Shown here: one piece after another, positions 1 through 8,844 of the stretch | Layout: the number at the start of each line of letters is the position of its first letter | How positions within the stretch are numbered: position 1 is the stretch's first letter | Assembly (NCBI GenBank): GCA_039961735.1 | Contig: JABRVX010000008.1 | Coordinates: forward strand, 47,208-111,207 | DNA: 64,000 nt | Direction: 5' to 3' | From: Fimbriimonadia bacterium | GTDB lineage: Bacteria > Armatimonadota > Fimbriimonadia > Fimbriimonadales > JABRVX01 | Notes under the pieces: model-generated | What the model saw: the letters and a program-made list of their open reading frames with translations, nothing else | What the model was told of the DNA's origin: nothing | The model's database searches: none | Position numbers and translations under genes: made by a program

Positions 1-868
1 TAACAACATCTCTGACTTTCTCCGGTGAGTCGACCGCCTTCACATCACCTTGATTGATCTTAAAGTGTTTTGGATTCCGGCAGGTTACCTCCCAAAAAAG
101 CACTGTGCCTCGAGGCAGGGCCTCATAGGTGAACAGCGCCCCTTCCTCGGCCGCTCCAGTGGCCGGATCGATGGCGACCGAGGTTCGTACTTCGAGGTTG
201 CTATTCACGATATGAGTGAACAGCTTGTCCGAAACGACACCCAGGCGGCTGATGATGTAACCCGGTATCCCCAGCGCTTCGATCTTTTGAGCAATCTCGC
301 TCAGTGGCTGCCAATCCGTCTTGACCGGCAGAAGAAGCCAGCCGAGATTCAATGATGGCTGAGCTGCCGCGCCGTCCGCTTTACGGTAAACGACCTGCTG
401 CTCAGGCAGATCACCCAGTTCTGAGAATTCGGCGATGCCGGTTTGCCGCAATGCTATCGGACACGTGATCCACTGCGGCCCCAATTGCGATGCCACGGGA
501 AAGAGCAGCACATGCATGTCGCTGAATGCGGCCAGTCCCGCGAACCCACCGCTGGAGCCTATGCCTTTGGCAAAACCGAACACGGTGCACACAGGACAAT
601 CGGCGTTTCCACAATGGCCGCCTGCACCGTCGCGCTCCGGCTGGCCAAGGCCGGCACAGTTGGGGTATTTCCCCTTTGACATGGCTGTGTGGGCTCGCAT
701 GACTCCCGCGATGCTCGAACCCGGAATCTTCGGTATCCGCGTGACCGGGTCGCGCACGATGGTGTTGTCCACCCTGCCCAGCCGAGTTCCACCCGTGCCT
801 ACGTGGATGGGATCGAGCGCCACACCGGTAAACGGAAATGTCACAAAACTCCGATTATTTGTTGTCAT
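1..868 (-). CDS. cmr4: Cmr4-like RAMP protein of the type III effector (partial, runs off left edge)
   Basis: This is a Cas7-type backbone subunit of a type III CRISPR effector, which would bind crRNA and, in the Cmr4 family, cut target RNA. The first 289 codons are visible, starting at ATG 868-866; the 3' end lies outside the window. The N-terminus has the RAMP pattern of a PIHVGTGG turn, then LGRVDNTIVRD (the Asp after Val matches the catalytic-loop Asp of Cmr4 proteins), then the glycine-rich IPGSSIAGVMR helix. A short Cys cluster (CGNADCPVC, about residues 86-94) precedes VFGFAKG, a common RAMP feature. The start codon overlaps the stop of csx11 as ATGA. Family assignment is good; whether it is Cmr4 or a close Cas7 paralogue of the Csx11-type systems is inference. 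Confidence 0.82.
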   Translation of the reverse strand, partial: MTTNNRSFVTFPFTGVALDPIHVGTGGTRLGRVDNTIVRDPVTRIPKIPGSSIAGVMRAHTAMSKGKYPNCAGLGQPERDGAGGHCGNADCPVCTVFGFAKGIGSSGGFAGLAAFSDMHVLLFPVASQLGPQWITCPIALRQTGIAEFSELGDLPEQQVVYRKADGAAAQPSLNLGWLLLPVKTDWQPLSEIAQKIEALGIPGYIISRLGVVSDKLFTHIVNSNLEVRTSVAIDPATGAAEEGALFTYEALPRGTVLFWEVTCRNPKHFKINQGDVKAVDSPEKVRDVV

Positions 869-3800
869 CGGTCACCTCCGGACACTTGCTTTTTTAGTAC
901 GCTCATGTGCCATTCCAGGCTCCAGTCCAGGAGTCCATCCCCGGCGGCTTGCACCAAAGTCTCAAGGCATGCGCCTCGAACGCCCAGACGTTCATGGAAC
1001 ACCGCGCGGGCGAGGTCGAGCCAGGCCGTCTTCCCTCCCTCGAACCATGTCTCATCCGGTCCTTGCCAGACCCCGCGCCGCTCGACAAGCTCCGACCATG
1101 CTCCGCGGAGCGCGGTCTGGCTTTGTGCATGCCGGTCCATCAGCCGCCAGAGATCGCGCATCCGCAGCCATTCCGTAATCTGTCTACGACTCAAAGGTTC
1201 GAACCGCCTGGCCGTGCCGTCCATGAAAATTGTTGCAATAAGCGAGGGATAAACGAGAACCCCGTCCCCGCTTCGCAAGTCCTTCGCGTGCCGCAAGACC
1301 TGGCCGTTGGGATGCTGGAAATCCAGAGGAAAACGGACCTGCTTGTCTTCCACAGCAAGATACGGATAAAACACGTCATCACGTCCATCGGGGAGTCTGA
1401 CGGGTATGGTTTTAAGAGTCTCATGTGGATGATCAAGAGACTTGAGGCTGAGGCTGGTGACGCCTTCCCGTGTTTCGCATCCCGCCACCCGCCAGGTTTC
1501 TGGCTCCTTAATCCCATCCATATCACTCTCGATGTTCCGGGCTGCGTCTATCACGGCCTGAAACGGCGTCATCCTCGGAAAGGCCACCACGCCGACCCGA
1601 AGTGGCAGCCGATCCCAAACACGGCCGAATTGATCTTTCCATTTTTCAATCGCCCGATCCACACAAGTCGATGCGGCCTCAAGTGGCAGAAGGACCCGAA
1701 AGCGCACCGGGGAAAGCTCAAGGGGGATCACCGGGTGATAAACGCCCAGAGCGCCCGTGTCGTCCGTAGCCGATTGCACAACGAGTTGTTTCGCCCTCAC
1801 GCTATCATCCGCTTTCAACTCCAAAGTGATTCCGCGCAGGAAATCCTTATCTTGCTCAGGCTTCAGAAGTCGGGCCAGATTGCAGATGCTGAGGAAGTCC
1901 TTTGTTTGTTCCCGATACAAGAGACTTACGGGAGCATCCCCATAACGTCCGCCATAGATCTGCCGGTCTTCCCACGAACCGGAAGAACCGTTATCCGGCT
2001 TGATAACCAAGCGGCGCACGCGCCAGCGGTTCTGGTCCGCGGCCGCTATCTCGCGGAATTCGGCAAGCAAGGCTTTGAAGAAATCCTCGGCCTGCCGCCA
2101 GAAGCGATAGATACGACCGGGTGAGGCGAGCTTGCAGAACAACTGATGCGTGAGCCATGCGGCGCGTGTGTTCTCGTCAAGGGCGTCCCATTGGGGCGAG
2201 TCAGTTCGATCCTCGACGATTTTGGAGAAAAAAGATGGCCAATCTCTCTCGTGCGGGTACCCCTCCTGCAGGCCGCTCAGCACGGGGTCTGTCTTGTCAA
2301 AGGACTGGAGTTTTCCTTTGATATGCTGAAGGAGGCTGTCAAAACAGGCGGCTGGATCTATGGGGTTTGGTTGGTTTTTCAAGAGGGGATTGAACTTGCG
2401 CCATTCCGGAATGGCCTGGGTCCTGAGCGCATCCAGGCGGGTTCCGTCAAGCCAGGGCTCGATGTCCAGGCTCATCGTGACAAGGGCGACGCGGTCATTG
2501 GCATCCGCCAACTCGCTGATCCAGATGGAGTCTGATCCGAGCTTCCCCTCAAGCCACATGTCCAGGCGGTGAGTCCGCCGCGCCTTGCACGGATCGCAAG
2601 GCATCTGCTTGTCTGTCCCAGAGCGGCTTCTGCGCACAAGACATACCGGACAGACATGGCCATCCGACCTGTCTGCATGCGACGCACATGCAGGCGAATC
2701 CTGCCCGGGAATTTGCCAATTGCGGTGAAGCGGCACGGCCATCGTTTCCCGCGCCTTCCGGATTTCAGCCGTCATCCCAACAAGAGATCGCGAAGGCTCG
2801 CTGATGCTGCAATAAGGAGGCGTCTCGAGGTTGGCGTCACTGGCATAGTCGTCTATCTGTTCAGTCAGCCACTTTTGCCAACCTGCAATCTGTAAATCAC
2901 CCCCCTGACACCCTTTACTCTTATGCCCAAATCGCTCCCCTGGGAATGAAAAGACACAGGTCTGACCGTCCCGATACAACAAGGAGCCAAAAGCCAGGTC
3001 GACCTCAACGAGTTTGCAGACTCTGCCGAAAAACTCGTCCAGCGCCAGCCTCGCCCCTGTCGAGTCACCGATCTTAATTGCCCGGGCCTCGTAGTGGTCC
3101 GCACCGATCCCGATGGTCAAGAGCCGCCAGCGGGTCTGTTGTTTAAGACTGTCATTTGCTTTCTCATTTCCGCTCTTATCCTTGATCTTCCAAGGAAATG
3201 AATCGCCTTCCAGAATCGCACCGGCCACTGCGCTCTTGAACAAGGCGGCCGCTACATAGGACTGGTCAAACAGCGAGACATCATTGTTCGGCAACCTGGT
3301 TTCGGCCAGGGTGCCGGTGAAGGCCGTGCGCAGCCATCCTTCAGGTCCCACCGCCCCATCGCGCCAACGCCACCAGCCATCAATGTCGTTGGGGGAACTG
3401 TTGTCGCCAAGCTGCTTCAGCTCGGTGAGGAGCTGCTCAATCCGATCAAGCAACCCTTTCCAGCCATTATCGTTGAGCAATTCAGGCGGGTCGGCAATCA
3501 GATTGCGGACCGGGTGGCCGAAGACTGTGGACAACCACATGTGGGTGACATCCTGACCCAGATACTTGGAAGTGGCCGCCGGTAGATTCTTCTCGATACC
3601 CGATGCCATAGCATGGCCGGCCTGGAGCAAGCCGACAAGGTTAGGTTTTGATCTGCCGTCTGCATGCTCACTGATAAAAGCTGTCAGCGTATCGGGCCAT
3701 TCAAGGTTTTTGGCCGAACCCGTCTGGTAGTTTCTCTTCACCCATTGCAGTAGGTTATCCCAGAGAAAAGGTGGATTCTCCTGCCCATGCCAATTCTTGT

Positions 3801-3945
3801 AGTCATAATTGTTCTTCTGGCCGCCGTGCTCCCGCAGGAAATTGATTTTGGCCTTGCCTGTCATGTGGAGCCAGCCGATCGCCTCACACGCCAGAAGCAA
3901 GGGGCGATAGTGCCGCAACGTGTCCGGAAGTTGAAATCCCGTCAT
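865..3945 (-). CDS. csx11: Csx11-family Cas10-like large subunit of a type III CRISPR effector
   Basis: Protein of 1026 residues, the usual size for the Csx11 family, the divergent Cas10 large subunit linked to subtype III-C (MTH326-like) effectors. At the N-terminus, where active Cas10 has an HD pair, I read GWLHMTGK (His27-Met28), so the Asp is absent. A four-cysteine zinc site is at C432/C435/C450/C453 (CPVC and CDPC). In the C-terminal palm region, the strand that should carry GGDD reads LSPVRFRVLLPLEAA (about residue 745), so the cyclase residues are not evident. The gene lies between a RAMP gene and cmr4 with ATGA overlaps on both sides. I infer a structural, possibly catalytically silent, large subunit. 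Loss of cyclase residues is described for subtype III-C; loss of the HD Asp is my reading of one sequence. Confidence 0.85.
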   Translation of the reverse strand: MTGFQLPDTLRHYRPLLLACEAIGWLHMTGKAKINFLREHGGQKNNYDYKNWHGQENPPFLWDNLLQWVKRNYQTGSAKNLEWPDTLTAFISEHADGRSKPNLVGLLQAGHAMASGIEKNLPAATSKYLGQDVTHMWLSTVFGHPVRNLIADPPELLNDNGWKGLLDRIEQLLTELKQLGDNSSPNDIDGWWRWRDGAVGPEGWLRTAFTGTLAETRLPNNDVSLFDQSYVAAALFKSAVAGAILEGDSFPWKIKDKSGNEKANDSLKQQTRWRLLTIGIGADHYEARAIKIGDSTGARLALDEFFGRVCKLVEVDLAFGSLLYRDGQTCVFSFPGERFGHKSKGCQGGDLQIAGWQKWLTEQIDDYASDANLETPPYCSISEPSRSLVGMTAEIRKARETMAVPLHRNWQIPGQDSPACASHADRSDGHVCPVCLVRRSRSGTDKQMPCDPCKARRTHRLDMWLEGKLGSDSIWISELADANDRVALVTMSLDIEPWLDGTRLDALRTQAIPEWRKFNPLLKNQPNPIDPAACFDSLLQHIKGKLQSFDKTDPVLSGLQEGYPHERDWPSFFSKIVEDRTDSPQWDALDENTRAAWLTHQLFCKLASPGRIYRFWRQAEDFFKALLAEFREIAAADQNRWRVRRLVIKPDNGSSGSWEDRQIYGGRYGDAPVSLLYREQTKDFLSICNLARLLKPEQDKDFLRGITLELKADDSVRAKQLVVQSATDDTGALGVYHPVIPLELSPVRFRVLLPLEAASTCVDRAIEKWKDQFGRVWDRLPLRVGVVAFPRMTPFQAVIDAARNIESDMDGIKEPETWRVAGCETREGVTSLSLKSLDHPHETLKTIPVRLPDGRDDVFYPYLAVEDKQVRFPLDFQHPNGQVLRHAKDLRSGDGVLVYPSLIATIFMDGTARRFEPLSRRQITEWLRMRDLWRLMDRHAQSQTALRGAWSELVERRGVWQGPDETWFEGGKTAWLDLARAVFHERLGVRGACLETLVQAAGDGLLDWSLEWHMSVLKKQVSGGDR

Positions 3946-4949
3946 TGGTCACCTCCCTTCCGGGCAATTCGGCTTTTCATCTCCGCTTTGAATCCTTCCG
4001 CGTCCTTGAGAGTGAAGGAACCGGGTGTGCTCTGCTCACGTACCAGAGTGCCAAGGTCCTGAAGGCTGTGGAGAGTTTTCTTTGTGGATCGCGGTTCAGC
4101 CTTTGGCGGTTGCGCGGTGGCCTTCAACATTCCTGTCCAGGTATCGATTCGAGCAGTGCCCCATCCGGCGGTGCGCTTGGCGGAGATGCCGTACGTTTCG
4201 AGAAGCGCCCTGATGCTGTCGATGAAGCCGTCGATGAAGTCGGCCAGCATTACTTTGTCGCGTTCGATTTCCCCCGGTAGCGGCGCGTAGAGCAACCGCA
4301 ACCTGCCTTTTGTCCCGGCTGGGACGATCTCATAGTAAATGGGTTGCGTCCCGGCCCGGCGGGTACGGCTGTGGGGATTAATCACCTCAAAGCCGATTTT
4401 ATTGAACCAGGTGGGATAGAAGACAAGGGCGCCGGAGCGGAATTGCTCATCCTCTCCCTTCTCGTTGCCGAAGAGATGGATGATCCAGGAAGGGTCTTTC
4501 CAGCCATCCATTTGCATATCGTGCTTTTCAAGATGATCTGACAAGCCCGCCTGCATCCGGCAGGCCCAGCGAAGAAGTCCCTTCCAGGAGGCCGCTGACA
4601 TAAACGGCACTCCGAAAACCCTGTCTTTGCGGACCGGGTTATCCAGCACGTGGAAGGGGCGGTCGTCCTTCGAGTACCAGGGTGACACCAGCGTGAAAGA
4701 AACGTCGATGCCGAACCAGGTCGAATCCGGCAGGGAAACATGGTCTGGCTCAAGGTGAAGGTCCGGAGGGAGATTGAGCTCCAGTTCAGCCGCTCGTTTC
4801 ATGTAGCATTGACGTGCTTTGTTCTTCTCCCCGTCACGACAGGACCAGACCACGCATCCATCCACAAAGCCTGAAGCGAGACCGCCTTCATTCACCTGTT
4901 TTGGGCAGGCTTGTATTTCGGCCAAGGAGGCGTAAAGATCAAAACTCAT
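3942..4949 (-). CDS. RAMP-superfamily protein (Cas7/Cmr6-like) of the type III effector
   Basis: Protein of 335 residues. The reading frame is open further upstream, but I start at ATG 4949 (MSFDLYASL) because it overlaps the cmr1 stop as ATGA, like its neighbours. It has RAMP features: FTLVSPWYSKDD, then RVFGVPFMSAASWKGLLRW (the glycine/serine turn and helix that follows the first RRM strand), then IHLFGNEKGEDEQFRSG, matching the FG-type segment before the second half. The C-terminal ISAKRTAGWGTARI is the glycine-rich loop of RAMP proteins. The likely role is a crRNA-binding backbone or cap subunit. I cannot decide between Cmr6, Cmr3 and a Csx11-specific paralogue. The last 50 residues are charged and probably flexible. 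Confidence 0.75.
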   Translation of the reverse strand: MSFDLYASLAEIQACPKQVNEGGLASGFVDGCVVWSCRDGEKNKARQCYMKRAAELELNLPPDLHLEPDHVSLPDSTWFGIDVSFTLVSPWYSKDDRPFHVLDNPVRKDRVFGVPFMSAASWKGLLRWACRMQAGLSDHLEKHDMQMDGWKDPSWIIHLFGNEKGEDEQFRSGALVFYPTWFNKIGFEVINPHSRTRRAGTQPIYYEIVPAGTKGRLRLLYAPLPGEIERDKVMLADFIDGFIDSIRALLETYGISAKRTAGWGTARIDTWTGMLKATAQPPKAEPRSTKKTLHSLQDLGTLVREQSTPGSFTLKDAEGFKAEMKSRIARKGGDQ

Positions 4950-5935
4950 AAGCGGTCCTCCTTCCCGGCGAATAGTTGATCTATGATCTTGTCCCCGGCG
5001 AGAAAATCCCAGCCGTTCTGTCCCCAAGCGTTCGTCAGACGCCCCTTCATGGTGTTGAAATCGATCAGTCCGGGTTTTACGAAGCCGAAGGTTCTTGCGG
5101 GGTTCTTGAAGCTGAACACCTTCTTGCTCTCCTGCTGAGAGCCGGCAAGCCATCTGACTATTCCATCGTTCCGGGTGGCCAACTGTTGTCCTTGATTTTT
5201 TGCCTCCTGTCGTCCGATCACTTGGTTAAAAGTACTCTTATTGTTGTCTACCCGCCCGAGATACTTTCCGTTCACGCACCAGAAGTGCTGTAGAGAAGCC
5301 CAGGCGAACTCATCGTGACTGAGCTTCCGCCATTTGGATAGGTATGTTTCCAAATCACCCCGACCTGTTCGATCGAATTGCCGAGACGTGACCATCTGCA
5401 CCAAGCCATAGTCTTTGTGGTGCAGCCTGCTTGCCCGACTGGGTTCGTCCGTTGGCTTGAATACCGTCTTGCCACCGATGGCCCCATATTCGGCGATCAG
5501 ACGAAGGGTGGCATCCAGGATGGCCCACTCTTCAACGCGGATCGGACGGAGGGGTGTGAAACGAAGACTGAACTCTTCGTCTTTCTTTATTTGAGGTGAG
5601 ATTTTCGTTTCGGCATTGTTTCTGGCCTCTCGGATATTGCCATTCTTGTCGAGGACTTCAAATTTGAACTTCCGCGCCCAACCTGTACAGCCGAATAGTT
5701 CGCAGACAACACAATGGTTCCGGTCTTCACATTTCCTATCGGTTGGATCACAGGCGCTGCCGCCCAGACCTCGCACCAACACCTCAAACCACCAGCGGAT
5801 GGAACCAAGCAGGCCGGTGGTAATCAGACGGTCCGATTTTCCATTGAGGTCGCCGGTCCACAACTCCGTCAGGGCCTTGAGTTTAAAGGTTCGTTCGCTT
5901 CTCGTGAGAGCCATGGTTTCCCTCTCTTCGTTCAT
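4946..5935 (-). CDS. cmr1: Cmr1-like RAMP protein of the type III effector
   Basis: Protein of 329 residues. The opening KALTELWTGDL, then RLITTGLLGSIRWWFEVLVRGLGG, is the Cmr1 hallmark (L-T-P/L-x-W-x-G-D, then R-x-T-G-L-L-G-S-x-R-W-W). A cysteine-rich insert follows (about residues 63-83), ending in CELFGCTGWARKF, also typical of Cmr1. In Cmr complexes this subunit sits near the 3' end of the crRNA. The start ATG 5935 overlaps the DUF499 gene stop as ATGA. A second in-frame ATG at 5914 (MALTRSER) is possible. The stop overlaps the next RAMP gene in the same way, so translation of the CRISPR module is tied to the preceding ATPase gene. Confidence 0.88.
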   Translation of the reverse strand: MNEERETMALTRSERTFKLKALTELWTGDLNGKSDRLITTGLLGSIRWWFEVLVRGLGGSACDPTDRKCEDRNHCVVCELFGCTGWARKFKFEVLDKNGNIREARNNAETKISPQIKKDEEFSLRFTPLRPIRVEEWAILDATLRLIAEYGAIGGKTVFKPTDEPSRASRLHHKDYGLVQMVTSRQFDRTGRGDLETYLSKWRKLSHDEFAWASLQHFWCVNGKYLGRVDNNKSTFNQVIGRQEAKNQGQQLATRNDGIVRWLAGSQQESKKVFSFKNPARTFGFVKPGLIDFNTMKGRLTNAWGQNGWDFLAGDKIIDQLFAGKEDRL

Positions 5936-8844
5936 TCCTCCGCAGTCCGCTCGATGTCTGCTTCGTCAAGCGGTTCGTCCACGGCGTTGCGCAGCCAGGA
6001 TGGATCGAAGCCGGCAGCCGACGAACCCTCGACGCGGATGCGCACCCTGCCCCCGTCGGATTTATCGGCCAGGTTTGCGATGGCAGGGAATGCCTTGAAG
6101 ACCTGTTCTCTGGTGGCTTCGAAGGCAAAAGCGACCCGTTTCTTCCGACCGGCGGCATCCGTGCCCGTCGTGACAGGTCCAGTACTGGTTGCCACATCAA
6201 TTCCGGCCGGGCCCTCTCGGATGCTCGGTGGAGGAGGTGCGCCTGTATCGCCAGGGAAAACGCCTGCGGGTTGGACCGCCGGGGCTTCCGGGACGGCTGC
6301 CGGCATCATGAGAAAGCCGGAATCGAAATCGACCTCGTCATCGGCAATGGAGCGGCCGAAAATCACCTTGTCGCGATTGATCTGATATCTTCCATCAGGA
6401 CCAAGAACAGGGCTGCCCCCGCTTACATACGCGAAGACGCTTTCCGATACACCGCGAGCGATGCCTTTGCGCAGGACGGATGCGGATTCCAACCGGGGCG
6501 GCGCAATATCTCGGAAGAACGATTCAAGCACATCGGACGCCTTGATGCCCATGAGCGGCGGCTCACCCTCGCTTAAGCGTTCGCCGAGCCGCACTCGCTC
6601 GGCGATTTTCCGCGGCGTCACCGATCCGTGAATGCGCGGCGTTCCCACGCTGGTGAGAAGTTCCATGATCCGCTCGTGGACGCCGGTCGCCTGAAGCGGT
6701 CGCCCGCCCCGTTCCACTTTCTCTATTTCCAACTCGCCATCCTGAACCCGAGGCAACCACGCGGCCGTGTAAAGCTCCCGGAAGCATGACTCGGCGGCAG
6801 CCTGCTCGGTGCGTTTCCTCTCCCGGAGTTGATCAAGCTGGTCCTTGGTGAGCCGAAGTTGCTGCTTCTTGGCTTCCACACGGTCGATGGCCAAGAGATA
6901 CCGGACGGCACGCCGCAAAGCCTCGATTTGTTTCTTTTCCGGTATCGCGAGTCCCAGCCCGTTGCGGAATCGCCGGGGACGATCCCCGTATTTGGTCAGG
7001 TACTCCTTGGCCTGACGTTCCTGCTCCGACTTGCCCTCGGCAGCAAACTCAAGGGGCAGGTAGGCAACGAGAAAACGGGGGTCCTCGTCGGGGATGTCCT
7101 GACTCTTTGCCGGCCAGACGATGGCCGTGTGGTGTCCGGCTAGGCGGGTATCCAGCATCTCCTTGATCTGGCTTCGGACCGGGCCGTGACCACGAGCCTG
7201 AGAATCCTCGCGGGCAACGGTCTGCTCCGCGTCCTCGATCAACTTGGTGACATTCGGGTCCTTCTTGAAGCAGTACCGGACACCGTCGTAATGCAGGTAC
7301 AGGCATGTGTTGCGAAGCTCGGATAAGACGGCGGTGGCCGTGATGTTGTCCAGGTCGGGGCCGACGCAGGCCGCAAGCAGTTCGTTTTCCGTAACGCCGG
7401 GCGGCAGTGTCTCGTCGTTGCCCGAGCCCTCTCGCCGGAGTCCGCCGAACGAGTAAAGAAGGATTGCCGTGGCGATACGCGTGGCTGGCTTCACGCTGGC
7501 AAGCGCGGGGGTCTCGCGCGCCATCCGGTCGTCGATGCGTTTTGCCCGGGCGTTTGGACCGTCGATGTCCGCCGTGATGACCGGGTCGTAGTCGTTCTGT
7601 ACCCCGAGCTCTTTGAGCATCTTCACTCGGACATCCACGTCCTTCACCGGCACGTCTCCGGGCCCGAGAAGCGCCTTGGCCCCGCCGTTCTTCTTGAGGG
7701 AATGCATGCAGGAGGCAAGGAACCGCAGCGCGCCGCGTGTCCTCTGGAAGGCATCCACCGCGGTCCAGCGTTCCCTCATGATGTCAATGAGCGCAGGATG
7801 GAATGGATACGCCGCCCGCATCCGATCACGCAGCAGACGGCCTTCCTCCTCGGCCTGCTGGCGCTCGGAGGGGGTTTCGGCATGAGCCCGCTGCATGCCG
7901 GTCACGACGTCCTGATATGCCGTGGAAACTTCAGTTGCTGAGGAAGCGTCGGGAGCGCCGCCAAGAAGACGCCGCTGAAGGATCGGAAGGACCTCATCCC
8001 CTGAGACAGGTTCCCTAAGTTGGTCCACCCGAGATGCGAGTTTGTCGATCTCGGCAAGCAGTCCCACGTTGCCCAGGGCCTCCCTGGCGCTCCAGGTCAG
8101 GGAATAGACGAGCGCCGCCTTCTCGCTCCCGGCCACCTCGACGGTCAGGTTCTGGAAGAAATCCTTGGCCTGGCGCTGGAGCGTCGAATCAAGGACGCTG
8201 ACCGCAGCGGAGCGCTCCATGTATTTGAGCACTTCGTCGAGGAGGATCAGAACCGGCCTGCCGCCAGCCCCCTTGGTGAGCAGATCGCGAATCACATCCC
8301 CGCCCGGGGCCACGCGATCCTTGTCGTGGTCGGCCACCAGGGGAAAGGCCTTTTCGGGGTCGATCTGCCAGGCGATCCAGCCCCACATGGTCTGGATCGT
8401 GCGGCCGTCTTCCAGCGTCTTGCCGTTACGGGCATCGAACTTCTCGCCGTCGAAAACCGCCACTGCCACATTGCCGGGCCGGGCGAATTCCTTAGCCTCA
8501 GGGATGCCGTCCAGCGCATCTCGCTTTCGCGCGGCATGGAACAGCGACGCCAGGGTGTGCGACTTTCCCCCGCCGAAAGGCACCCGGAGTTTCAATACCC
8601 GGTTGTAACCGGACTTGCCGGAAAGGGAGGCCAGCACTTCGTCCAGGAGCTTCCGCAGATCGGCCGTGAGATATGTCGCCCGGAAGAAGGCCTCCGGGTC
8701 CCGGTTGACCACGGGAACATTGGGATCATTGGCGGCGATGGCTCCGAGATCGATGGCGAACACCGCCTCGGTAAGCGCCCCCGCTTCCACATCAGGATGG
8801 AGCTTGACCAGGTCGGTCCAGGGACGAAAGTGGTGCGTGCTCAT
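5932..8844 (-). CDS. DUF499-family P-loop ATPase of the defence operon
   Basis: Large ATPase of 970 residues, matching the DUF499 family found in defence islands next to DUF1156 methylases. Walker A is VPFGGGKSHTL (G91-S95) and a Walker B-like LILLDE lies at 199-204. The N-terminus (WTDLVKLHPDV and following) and a central segment (RERWTAVDAFQRTRGALRF) are also family-like. A flexible proline/alanine-rich stretch (about residues 845-885) precedes a small C-terminal domain. There is no signal peptide or membrane segment. The start overlaps the methylase stop (ATGA at 8844-8841) and the stop overlaps cmr1 (5935-5932). The biochemical role of DUF499 proteins is poorly defined; a motor or DNA-sensing ATPase working with the methylase is inference. 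Confidence 0.85.
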   Translation of the reverse strand: MSTHHFRPWTDLVKLHPDVEAGALTEAVFAIDLGAIAANDPNVPVVNRDPEAFFRATYLTADLRKLLDEVLASLSGKSGYNRVLKLRVPFGGGKSHTLASLFHAARKRDALDGIPEAKEFARPGNVAVAVFDGEKFDARNGKTLEDGRTIQTMWGWIAWQIDPEKAFPLVADHDKDRVAPGGDVIRDLLTKGAGGRPVLILLDEVLKYMERSAAVSVLDSTLQRQAKDFFQNLTVEVAGSEKAALVYSLTWSAREALGNVGLLAEIDKLASRVDQLREPVSGDEVLPILQRRLLGGAPDASSATEVSTAYQDVVTGMQRAHAETPSERQQAEEEGRLLRDRMRAAYPFHPALIDIMRERWTAVDAFQRTRGALRFLASCMHSLKKNGGAKALLGPGDVPVKDVDVRVKMLKELGVQNDYDPVITADIDGPNARAKRIDDRMARETPALASVKPATRIATAILLYSFGGLRREGSGNDETLPPGVTENELLAACVGPDLDNITATAVLSELRNTCLYLHYDGVRYCFKKDPNVTKLIEDAEQTVAREDSQARGHGPVRSQIKEMLDTRLAGHHTAIVWPAKSQDIPDEDPRFLVAYLPLEFAAEGKSEQERQAKEYLTKYGDRPRRFRNGLGLAIPEKKQIEALRRAVRYLLAIDRVEAKKQQLRLTKDQLDQLRERKRTEQAAAESCFRELYTAAWLPRVQDGELEIEKVERGGRPLQATGVHERIMELLTSVGTPRIHGSVTPRKIAERVRLGERLSEGEPPLMGIKASDVLESFFRDIAPPRLESASVLRKGIARGVSESVFAYVSGGSPVLGPDGRYQINRDKVIFGRSIADDEVDFDSGFLMMPAAVPEAPAVQPAGVFPGDTGAPPPPSIREGPAGIDVATSTGPVTTGTDAAGRKKRVAFAFEATREQVFKAFPAIANLADKSDGGRVRIRVEGSSAAGFDPSWLRNAVDEPLDEADIERTAEE

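Noticed and set aside
435..1178. Plus-strand open frame over cmr4/csx11
   Set aside because: It lies antisense to clear RAMP coding sequence, is Pro/Arg-rich and has no family features.
907..2124. Long plus-strand open frame (405 codons) inside csx11
   Set aside because: The minus strand carries Csx11 motifs throughout; the plus frame has no recognisable domain and is a by-product of GC-rich codon use.
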